Below, piece by piece: positions 48,950 to 56,602 of a stretch of DNA of 64,000 nt. The notes under the pieces were generated by a model. It was given only the letters and a program-made list of their open reading frames with translations. It did no database searches and was not told the origin of the DNA. Every line of letters starts with the position of its first letter. The stretch's first letter is position 1. The stretch comes from Rhodovulum sp. ES.010 (GTDB lineage: Bacteria > Pseudomonadota > Alphaproteobacteria > Rhodobacterales > Rhodobacteraceae), in contig NZ_FSRS01000001.1 of assembly GCF_900142935.1 (NCBI RefSeq), positions 1,994,001 through 2,058,000 of the forward strand, read 5' to 3'. The position numbers and the translations under genes are program-made.

Positions 48950-50422
48950 ATGCCTGTGACCGACCTCAAGAGCCTTCTCCGCGATCCCGGCCTGCTGGAG
49001 ACCCGCGCCTTCGTCGGCGGCGACTGGGTCGCGGCCGATGACGGGGCCACGTTCGAGGTCACCAACCCCGCCGATGGCAGCGCGATCTGCACGGTTCCCG
49101 ACCTCACCCGCGCCGAGACCGCCCGCGCCATCGCGGCGGCGGCCGAGGCGCAGACGGGCTGGGCGGCGAAGACCGCCAAGGAACGCGCCAACATCCTGCG
49201 CAAGTGGTTCGACCTGATGATGGCCGCGCAGGAAGACCTCGCGGTGATCCTGACCGCCGAGATGGGCAAGCCGCTGTCGGAATCCCGCGGCGAGATCGCC
49301 TATGGCGCCTCGTTCATCGAGTGGTTCGCGGAAGAGGCCAAGCGCGTCTACGGCGACACGATCCCGGGCCACCAGGCGGACAAGCGGCTGACGGTGATCC
49401 GCCAGCCGGTGGGCGTGGCCGCCGCGATCACGCCCTGGAACTTTCCCAACGCGATGATCGCCCGCAAGGTCGGCCCGGCGCTGGCGGCGGGCTGTTCGAT
49501 GGTGATCAAGCCCGCGGGCGAGACGCCGCTTTCCGCGCTGGCGATGGCGGTGCTGGCCGAGCGCGCGGGCGTGCCCAAGGGCGTGCTGTCGGTGGTGACC
49601 TCCAGCAAGTCGTCGGATATCGGCAAGGAATTCTGCGAGAACCCGGCGGTGCGCAAGCTGACCTTCACCGGCTCGACCGAGGTGGGGCGGATCCTGCTGG
49701 AACAGGCCGCGGGGCAGGTGATGAAATGCTCGATGGAACTCGGCGGCAACGCGCCCTTCATCGTGTTCGACGATGCCGACCTCGAGGCGGCGGTAGAGGG
49801 CGCGATCGCGTGCAAGTTCCGCAACAACGGCCAGACCTGCGTCTGCGCCAACCGGATCTACGTGCAGGACGGCATCTACGACGCCTTCGCCGGAAAGCTG
49901 GCCGAGTCGGTGGCCAAGCTGCGGGTGGGCGACGGGCTGGACGACAGCACCGACCTGGGGCCGCTCATTTCCGACGATGCGCTGGCCAAGGTCGAAGAGC
50001 ACCTGTCCGACGCCACGGCCAAGGGCGCGCGGATCGTCAGCGGTGGTGAACGCCACGCCCGCGGCGGCACGTTCTTTCAGCCGACAGTGGTGGCCGGCGC
50101 CACGCAAGAGATGCAGTTCGCCTGCGAGGAGACCTTCGGCCCGGTCGCGCCGCTGTTCCGGTTCGAGACCGAGGACGACGTGATCGCGATGGCCAATGAC
50201 ACGATCTTCGGCCTCGCCTCCTATTTCTACGCGCGCGACCTTTCCCGCGTCTACAAGGTGGCCGAGGCGCTGGAATACGGGATCGTTGGGGTCAACACCG
50301 GCATCATCTCGACCGAGGTCGCGCCCTTCGGCGGCGTCAAGCAGTCCGGTCTCGGCCGCGAGGGCAGCCGCCACGGGATCGAGGACTTCCTCGAAATGAA
50401 ATATATCTGCATGTCGGTCTGA
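48950..50422 (+). CDS. gabD: NAD(P)-dependent succinate-semialdehyde dehydrogenase
   Basis: This 490-residue class of ALDH has TPWNFPNAM (161-169), Lys187, Glu263 ([10 protein letters not shown]) and Cys297 in [10 protein letters not shown]; Cys299 two residues on is the redox partner seen in succinate-semialdehyde dehydrogenases. N- and C-terminal GabD features are present ([31 protein letters not shown] and [14 protein letters not shown]). GGGAGGATG precedes the start. It would feed succinate semialdehyde from GABA or related amines to the TCA cycle. Confidence 0.94.
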   Translation: MPVTDLKSLLRDPGLLETRAFVGGDWVAADDGATFEVTNPADGSAICTVPDLTRAETARAIAAAAEAQTGWAAKTAKERANILRKWFDLMMAAQEDLAVILTAEMGKPLSESRGEIAYGASFIEWFAEEAKRVYGDTIPGHQADKRLTVIRQPVGVAAAITPWNFPNAMIARKVGPALAAGCSMVIKPAGETPLSALAMAVLAERAGVPKGVLSVVTSSKSSDIGKEFCENPAVRKLTFTGSTEVGRILLEQAAGQVMKCSMELGGNAPFIVFDDADLEAAVEGAIACKFRNNGQTCVCANRIYVQDGIYDAFAGKLAESVAKLRVGDGLDDSTDLGPLISDDALAKVEEHLSDATAKGARIVSGGERHARGGTFFQPTVVAGATQEMQFACEETFGPVAPLFRFETEDDVIAMANDTIFGLASYFYARDLSRVYKVAEALEYGIVGVNTGIISTEVAPFGGVKQSGLGREGSRHGIEDFLEMKYICMSV

Positions 50423-50436
50423 GGGCGGCGCGTGGT

Positions 50437-50847
50437 CTAGGCCGCCGCCTCGTCCAGCCGCATCAGCGTGACAAGTTCGGCGAACGCCTCCCCCCAGGCC
50501 GCGCGCAGTTCGGGGGTGTAATCCGTTCCGAAAAAATCCTGCAATGCCAGGTCGAACGCCTGTTGGCCGATGTCCAGATGCGCCGCCGTCACCTGGCGCT
50601 GCGCGTGGACACGGCCCAGGTCCGCGGCGGTTTTCGCCAGTCGCTCACGGTCGCCGAGCACGCCCACGACCATCGCGAGGGCGGCCATCAGCATCCGCTT
50701 CTGGTGGGTCATGTCGACCCGGAACAGGGCGCGCACCTCTGGGGCAAGGTCGAACAACCGGTCATAGAACGCTTCGGCAAAGCGCCCCTTGGCCGAAAAC
50801 AGCGCGCCGGAGCTTGCTAGGACGAGCTTGCGGTTGTGGGTGTCCAT
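50437..50847 (-). CDS. single-domain bacterial globin
   Basis: This 136-residue globin is of the Vitreoscilla haemoglobin/flavohaemoglobin class without a reductase domain. Haem features: B10 Tyr28 (EAFYDRLF), CD1 Phe42 (LFRVDM), distal Gln49 and proximal His81 (LGRVHAQRQV). Such proteins bind oxygen and detoxify NO. A perfect dyad CTTAATC-CGC-GATTAAG lies 42-58 bp upstream. Convergent with gabD; no reductase partner is nearby. Confidence 0.88.
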   Translation of the reverse strand: MDTHNRKLVLASSGALFSAKGRFAEAFYDRLFDLAPEVRALFRVDMTHQKRMLMAALAMVVGVLGDRERLAKTAADLGRVHAQRQVTAAHLDIGQQAFDLALQDFFGTDYTPELRAAWGEAFAELVTLMRLDEAAA

Positions 50848-50888
50848 CGATGATCCCTCGTCGTGCGGGCGGACCGTAGCGCCCCGAC

Positions 50889-50905
50889 CTTAATCCGCGA
50901 TTAAG
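50889..50905. promoter_or_regulatory. perfect inverted repeat upstream of the globin gene
   Basis: CTTAATC (50889-50895) and GATTAAG (50899-50905) form a 7-bp perfect dyad with a 3-nt centre. It lies 42 bp before the globin start and 218 bp before the EF-G-like gene. It is AT-rich within GC-rich DNA and suits a dimeric transcription factor. It does not match the classical FNR TTGAT-N4-ATCAA site. Confidence 0.4.
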
Positions 50906-51122
50906 CCGGGTGCGTCCCGATGCCGCCAGATTTGCCTTGACCGCAGCCGAGGTGTGCGGGGAACATCGCCCCAAGGCGGGACGGCGGCCCGGCGCCTTCG
51001 GCGGCCGCACCCGGCGCCCGGGACCGGCCGACACCCACGGTCCCGGAGCGGGGCGCAGCAATCCGACCGGCGCGGGCCGTTAAGAGGCCCGTTGGAAGCG
51101 ACCGATCGGAGGATGTCATCCC

Positions 51123-53057
51123 ATGCGCTGTTTCACGATCCTAGGGCCCTCGCAATCGGGCAAGTCCACGCTGCTGAAGGCCCTGTCCGAGCTGGAGGGC
51201 CGCCCGGTCACGGCCGCTTTCTCCGACGTTCTGACGGTGAGCCAGTTCAGCTACCTGGACGAGCCCTGGGCGGGCTTCGACATCGCCGGCGGGCCCGATT
51301 ACCTCGGCCATGCGGGCGAGGCGCTGGCGGCCTCGGATGCCGCGATCCTGTGTGTCGCGCCGGAACCGGACGCCGCGGTGCTGGCCGCCCCTTACCTGCG
51401 GCTGATCGAGGCGTCGGACGTCCCCTGCTTCATCTTCATCAACAAGATGGACCAGGACGAGGCGCGCATACGTGACATAGTCGGCGCGCTGCAGGCCTAC
51501 GCGACCCATCACATCGTGCTGCGCCAGGCCCCGATCCGCGACGGCGATGGGCATGTCGTGGGCTCGGTCGACCTGATCTCGGAGCGCGCGTTCCAGTACC
51601 AGGAAGGCAAGCCGTCCAGCCTAATCGAGATCCCAGACGATCTGCATGACCGCGAACAGGAGGCGCGCGCGGAACTGCTGGAGCATCTGGCCGATTTCGA
51701 TGACCATCTAATGGAGCAGCTGATCGACGATCGCGAGCCACCGACCGAGGATGTCTACAAGATCCTCGCCGAGGCGCATCGCGACAACGCGGTGATGGCA
51801 GCTTACCTGGGCGCGGCGGGCCATGGCAACGGGCTGACCCGGCTTATGAAGGCGCTGCGCCACGAGGCACCGGGGATGGAGGCGATCGGGCTCAGGCTCG
51901 GCGTGGAGGTGCCGCTGGCCATCGGTCTGGCTTCGGACACCAAGAAACACGTGGGCAAGTCCACGCTGATCCGGGTACTGGGCAGCCCCGTGCAGCATGG
52001 CAGCCCGCTGGCCGGCGACACCATCGGCAACCTGGCCGGAATCGACGGCAAGCCGGTCCCCGAACCGCTGGAGCGCGGCACGCTGGCCGTCGCGGTGAAG
52101 TCCGACCATCTCGATCCAGGCTATGCCTATACCGCCACCGCCGCCGATGAGTTGCCCGGCTGGACACGCGGTCGCCCGCCCTCCTACCCGCGCCTCTTGG
52201 CCCCGGTGAACGAGCGCGAAGACGCGCGCCTTTCGGCCGCACTGGCCCGGATCGCGGCAAGCGACCCTGGCATGGAGCTTGCCCAGGATGCCGAGACCGG
52301 GCATCTGGTGGTGCATCTTCAGGGGCCGATCCACCTGCGCCGGGTGCTGGCCAAGCTGACCGAGGATTTCGGTATTGAAGCCACCGAACACCCGGTCTCC
52401 GGCATCTACCGCGAGACCATCACCAAGACCGTCGACACTCATCACCGCCACCGCAAGCAGACCGGCGGCGCGGGCCAGTTCGCGGACGTGCAACTGACCG
52501 TGCGGCCCCAGGGGCGCGGCGCGGGATTTGCCTTCGGCGACACGGTCAAGGGCGGCGCGGTGCCGAAGAACTACATCCCAGCGGTCAAGGCCGGCGCGCG
52601 CGAGGCGATGGAACAGGGGCCACTCGGATTCCCGGTGGTCGATGTCGCGGTCACCCTGACCGATGGCAAGCATCACGCGGTGGACAGCTCCGACCATGCC
52701 TTCCGCACGGCAGCCAAAAACGGCGTGCGCGAGGCGCTGGCGCAGGCCGGCCCGGTCGTGCTTCAGCCGATCGAGCGGGTGGTGATCCACGTGCCGTCGG
52801 TGAACTCCGGCTCGCTGGTGGCGCTGGCCGGCAGCCTCAAGGGCCAGGTGCTGGGCTTCGAGGCGCACATGTCGGCGCGCGGCTGGGACATCTTCCAGGC
52901 GCTGATCCCCGCGGGCGCCAAGGAGGAGCTGTTCCAGGCGCTCGGCGGGCTGACCCACGGCACCGCCTGGTTCGAGTCGCATTTCGACCATTACGAGGAG
53001 CTGCACGGCAAGGATGCCGAACGCATCCGCGAGGCCCGCGCCGCCGAACTGGCCTGA
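51123..53057 (+). CDS. elongation factor G-like protein with degenerate GTPase domain
   Basis: This 644-residue protein has EF-G domains II-V at the C-terminus (KTVDTHHRHRKQTGGAGQFA, FPVVDVAVTLTDGKHHAVDS, SLKGQVLGFEAH) and an N-terminal G domain with P-loop GPSQSGKST (8-16) and NKMD (107-110). The G3 motif, normally DTPGH, reads DIAGGPDYLG and the switch I region is missing, so the domain is about 60 residues shorter than EF-G. Such EF-G-like/EF-G2-type proteins are not main translocases. It is monocistronic. Ribosome- or stress-related roles are inference. Confidence 0.88.
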   Translation: MRCFTILGPSQSGKSTLLKALSELEGRPVTAAFSDVLTVSQFSYLDEPWAGFDIAGGPDYLGHAGEALAASDAAILCVAPEPDAAVLAAPYLRLIEASDVPCFIFINKMDQDEARIRDIVGALQAYATHHIVLRQAPIRDGDGHVVGSVDLISERAFQYQEGKPSSLIEIPDDLHDREQEARAELLEHLADFDDHLMEQLIDDREPPTEDVYKILAEAHRDNAVMAAYLGAAGHGNGLTRLMKALRHEAPGMEAIGLRLGVEVPLAIGLASDTKKHVGKSTLIRVLGSPVQHGSPLAGDTIGNLAGIDGKPVPEPLERGTLAVAVKSDHLDPGYAYTATAADELPGWTRGRPPSYPRLLAPVNEREDARLSAALARIAASDPGMELAQDAETGHLVVHLQGPIHLRRVLAKLTEDFGIEATEHPVSGIYRETITKTVDTHHRHRKQTGGAGQFADVQLTVRPQGRGAGFAFGDTVKGGAVPKNYIPAVKAGAREAMEQGPLGFPVVDVAVTLTDGKHHAVDSSDHAFRTAAKNGVREALAQAGPVVLQPIERVVIHVPSVNSGSLVALAGSLKGQVLGFEAHMSARGWDIFQALIPAGAKEELFQALGGLTHGTAWFESHFDHYEELHGKDAERIREARAAELA

Positions 53058-53132
53058 GCCCGCCCGGGCCGTCACGCGATCGGGCGGATACCGTGGGGTG
53101 TGCCCTCGGTCCCCAATGTCCGCCGGGCCGCC

Positions 53133-53789
53133 TCACGCCGCGCCGGCCGCGCTCTCGACAAGCAGCCTGCGCACATGGTCGACATCCTCCACCTGCTCGA
53201 ACAGGACGGGGATCACGCCGAGTGTTCGCAAGGGGCCCCAACCGGGATGGACCAGACCGTAGCCCAGCGGTTGGACCACGCCCTCCGACAGGAGATGGCC
53301 GACGGTCAGCGACGGGTAGGGACGATCCTCTACGACCGGGCAGGAGAACTCGGGCGACAGCGGGCTTGAGACGAGGAATGCGCGTCTGGCAAGGAAGTGG
53401 TTCCGGCCCTCGCGGCGGACAAGCGCGCGCCGGTCCGTCACCGCGTAGTGAAGGGTGCCGAGCACGTAGGCGCGCGTGACCACGATGTATGCCGAAACCA
53501 GACCGAACAAGAGGGTCACCGCACCGTAGACCCAGAGCGCATCGGTCGCGGTGACCCCCGCGTCGTCTCCGATCATCGGCCATGTGAGCCACATCGCGAC
53601 CGCCCCGGCCAGAAGGCCGATATGCCAGGTCTTCTCGGCACCGACGACGTCGCGGATCCGGCGCCCGTATTGCGGCCGTCCGGTCCACAGAAGGGTTTCT
53701 GTCGGGGAGAGGTAGCCGTCCCATCCGGCCTCCGAATCCCCCGGACCGAGAGAAGAAATCGTTACGCGCAACACGAGGACCTTCGCCAC
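53133..53789 (-). CDS. PH-like (bPH2-type) membrane protein
   Basis: This protein of about 218 residues has two central membrane helices (HIGLLAGAVAMWLTWPMI and ALWVYGAVTLLFGLVSAYIV) flanked by ETLLWTGRPQYGRRIRD and, after the helices, HYAVTDRRALVRREGRNHF, the beta-strand signature of bacterial PH domains. The GTG at 53789 is the chosen start; further upstream in-frame ATGs lack homology. It is divergent from the lipoprotein gene. Function unknown. Confidence 0.75.
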   Translation of the reverse strand: MAKVLVLRVTISSLGPGDSEAGWDGYLSPTETLLWTGRPQYGRRIRDVVGAEKTWHIGLLAGAVAMWLTWPMIGDDAGVTATDALWVYGAVTLLFGLVSAYIVVTRAYVLGTLHYAVTDRRALVRREGRNHFLARRAFLVSSPLSPEFSCPVVEDRPYPSLTVGHLLSEGVVQPLGYGLVHPGWGPLRTLGVIPVLFEQVEDVDHVRRLLVESAAGAA

Positions 53790-53971
53790 GACATTCCGCG
53801 ACGGAGGCTGACATGTTTCCGGGCGGGTTGAAAGCTCGGGGCGCGGGCGCCCTCCCCCGTTCACGCCGCCGCGACCGGGTACGAGGCGACTGGACAAGCG
53901 CGCGGCCTGCGGGCTAGCCATATCGGCGTCGGGAACGGGCGGCGGAGAGGCATTTGAAACATCCGGGGTGC

Positions 53972-54550
53972 ATGGCGCGCGTGGCGGCGCTGTTGTCGCT
54001 TCTGGTCCTGGCTGCCTGCGGCGCGCCGCGCCCGGTTCCACCGCCCCCCGCGTCGCCCGAGGAGGTGGCGCAGCTGGCCCGGGCGATCGGGAACCTCGAC
54101 CCCTCGGTGGCCGAGGACGAGGCCGAACGCGCGGCCCGCACCGCGCTCGACGAGGCGCACCAGCTTGCGCAGGAGTACGGCGTCACCGACGGGCCGCTGA
54201 TCCACAACATGAAGGTCAATTCCGGCCTGCGCCCGCGGGGGCTCTGCTATCACTGGGCCGACGACATCGAGGCGCGGCTGCGCCGGGAAGGCTTCGAGAC
54301 GCTGGAATTGCACCGCGCCATCGCCAATGCCGACAACCCGTTCCGGATCGAGCATTCCACCGTAATCGTCAGCGCCCGCGGCCAATCGATGGAAGACGGG
54401 ATCGTGCTGGACGGCTGGCGCGACGGCGGAGACCTGTTCTGGGCGCAAACACGGGCAGATGCGGATTACGACTGGGTCCCGCGACAGGAGGTGTTCGCGA
54501 TGAAACTCGCCCGCGATCCCGGCATCGCGGTCGTGTCGACCGCGGAATGA
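53972..54550 (+). CDS. lipoprotein
   Basis: This 192-residue protein has a lipoprotein signal peptide with lipobox LLVLAACGAP; the acylated cysteine is about residue 16. A Pro-rich linker (APRPVPPPPASPEEV) is followed by a globular part (HNMKVNSGLRPRGLCYHWAD and IVLDGWRDGGDLFW). I do not recognise a named family. The start at 53972 is preferred over a TTG at 53954. Its TGA directly abuts the TCA (stop) of the convergent gene, making TGATCA. Confidence 0.8.
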   Translation: MARVAALLSLLVLAACGAPRPVPPPPASPEEVAQLARAIGNLDPSVAEDEAERAARTALDEAHQLAQEYGVTDGPLIHNMKVNSGLRPRGLCYHWADDIEARLRREGFETLELHRAIANADNPFRIEHSTVIVSARGQSMEDGIVLDGWRDGGDLFWAQTRADADYDWVPRQEVFAMKLARDPGIAVVSTAE

Positions 54551-56602
54551 TCAGCGCCGCCCCTCGCGCAGCCAAGCGCCGATGCTCAGCCCCGCCGCGA
54601 GCAACAGGAACGCCCAGGCGGGCGCAAGCGGCGTGATGGTGACGTCAGCGGTGAGGTAGGCCTCGCGCGGCGTCATGCCGATCCAGCCGCGCCCCGCCGC
54701 CAGCCGCCCCTCGCGCACGGTGCGGATGTCGGGCGCGCCCTCGTTCAGCGCGAGAATGCCGCCCCGCGTGGCGTCCACCGCCTCTTGCAGCTTGGCCCCG
54801 CTTGCGATGGTCTCCTCGAACTCTCGCGGCGCCGACGGGCCCAGCGCGATGACGTTGTCCAGATCCTCATCGACCAGCCGGTAAAGCCCGATCTCAGGCC
54901 CCTCGTAGGTCGCCTGGAACCGCCCCGGGGAGGTCTCCTGCAACTCTACCGTCTCGGTCTCGCCATCGGGGCGGGTAATCTCGACGCTGCGCCCCTCTTC
55001 GGCCAGCGAGCGGCGGGTAATCGTCATGGTCTGGCCCTCGGCCTCGGCGGTCAGCGCCTCTTCCTCGAGCTCGGGTTCCTTCATCATCCAGTGGGCGAGC
55101 CGGCGCAGCAGTTCCAGCTGCGGCCCGCCACCCTCGAAGCCGCGATTCCACAGCCAGGCATGGTCCGAAGCCATCAGCGCCACGCGCCCCTCGCCCACCC
55201 GGTCGAGCACGAGCAGGGGGCGCTGGTCGCGCCCCTCCATCACCACCTGCCCGCCGGTCGCCTCCAAGTCGATCAGGCGGAACCAGCGGCCCCAGTCGCC
55301 ACCGTGTTCGGCCTTCAAGCCTTCGGTCACGGGGTGGCGCCGGCCCAGGTCGCTTACATTGGGCAGGAAGCCTTCCTCGATCACCCGCGCGGTGGGCTCG
55401 GCGGGCAGGATCTCGGACAGCGGCGACCGGTAGATCGAATCCGCGCTGGCGAAGTCAGGGCCAGCGGCGATGAGCACCGCGCCGCCTTCCTCGACATACT
55501 CGCGCACGTTGTCGAGATAGATCATCGGCAGGATGCCGCGCCGCTTGTATCGGTCGAAGATGATCAGGTCGAACTCATCCACCTTGTCGAGGAACAGCTC
55601 CCGCGTGGGGAAGGCAATCAGCGACAGTTCCGTGACCGGCACCCCGTCATGCTTGTCCGGCGGGCGCAGGATCGTGAAATGCACAAGGTCCACGGAGCTG
55701 TCCGATTTCAGGAGGTTGCGCCAGGTTCGCTCGCCCGGGTGCGGCTCGCCCGAGACCAGCAGCACCCGCAGCCGGTCGCGCACGCCGTTGATCTGCACCA
55801 CGGCGGCATTGTTGCGGTCGGTCAGTTCGCCCGCTTCCTCGGCCACCGAGAACTGAATCACGTTGCGGCCGGCGTGGTCGAGGATCACCGGCACCTCGAG
55901 ATCCTCGTTCAGCGGCACCCGGTAGCTTTGCGGCTCGCCGCCGTCGATGGCGACCGTGACCTGCGTCGTCGCGCCCATTTCGGCGGGCACGGCGCCCTGA
56001 TCCTCGACCCGCAGCGTCAGCGTCACCTCCTCGCCGAGGATCGCGAAGGCGGGCGCGTTCCGGATCAGCAGCCGCCGGTCCCAGTCGTCCTGCTGTCCCG
56101 TCAACAGCGCATGCAGCGGCGCCGGCAGCGCGGGGGCGCGCTCGATATCGTGCAACTGCCCGTCAGTCAGCAGGATCGCGCCCGCGAGCCGGGCCCGGGG
56201 CACCTCGGCCAGCGCCTCGGACAGCGCGGTCATCAGCAGCGTGCCCTCGTTGCTCTCGCCATCGCCGAGCCGCACGATCCTGAGCTCGGTGTTGTCGAGC
56301 GCGTCGATTTCGGCCTCGACCCGCGCGATGGCCTCCGCGATCTGGCCGGGCCGGTCCGACAGGCGCTGACTGGCGCTTTCGTCCACCACCAGCACCACGA
56401 TGTCCGACAACGGGTTGCGGTCCTCGGTCTGCAGCGACGGGTTGGCCAGCGCCGCGAGGATCGCCGCCGCCGCGAGGCCGCGAAGCCACCAACCCGACAG
56501 GCCGCGCCAGAGCGCGAAGCCGGTGAAGGCCAGGGCGGCCACGACCAGCGCCCAGACCAGCGGCCACGGCAGCAGCGGGTCGAAGATCACCGCGCCGTTC
56601 AT
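54551..56602 (-). CDS. membrane protein with VWA/glutamine-amidotransferase-like periplasmic region, MoxR-operon member
   Basis: This 683-residue protein has two N-terminal helices (PWPLVWALVVAALAFTGFAL, then LRGLAAAAILAAL) and a single C-terminal helix near residue 665. Residues about 65-170 resemble a degenerate VWA-like fold (DIVVLVVDESASQRLSDRPG). Residues 275-480 look like a class I glutamine-amidotransferase-like domain (LRVLLVSGEPHPGERTWRNL, EYVEEGGAVLIAAGP). It is the last gene of the MoxR-DUF58-BatA/DUF4159 operon, overlapping the previous gene by four bases. Likely part of a membrane complex assembled by the MoxR ATPase. Confidence 0.8.
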   Translation of the reverse strand: MNGAVIFDPLLPWPLVWALVVAALAFTGFALWRGLSGWWLRGLAAAAILAALANPSLQTEDRNPLSDIVVLVVDESASQRLSDRPGQIAEAIARVEAEIDALDNTELRIVRLGDGESNEGTLLMTALSEALAEVPRARLAGAILLTDGQLHDIERAPALPAPLHALLTGQQDDWDRRLLIRNAPAFAILGEEVTLTLRVEDQGAVPAEMGATTQVTVAIDGGEPQSYRVPLNEDLEVPVILDHAGRNVIQFSVAEEAGELTDRNNAAVVQINGVRDRLRVLLVSGEPHPGERTWRNLLKSDSSVDLVHFTILRPPDKHDGVPVTELSLIAFPTRELFLDKVDEFDLIIFDRYKRRGILPMIYLDNVREYVEEGGAVLIAAGPDFASADSIYRSPLSEILPAEPTARVIEEGFLPNVSDLGRRHPVTEGLKAEHGGDWGRWFRLIDLEATGGQVVMEGRDQRPLLVLDRVGEGRVALMASDHAWLWNRGFEGGGPQLELLRRLAHWMMKEPELEEEALTAEAEGQTMTITRRSLAEEGRSVEITRPDGETETVELQETSPGRFQATYEGPEIGLYRLVDEDLDNVIALGPSAPREFEETIASGAKLQEAVDATRGGILALNEGAPDIRTVREGRLAAGRGWIGMTPREAYLTADVTITPLAPAWAFLLLAAGLSIGAWLREGRR

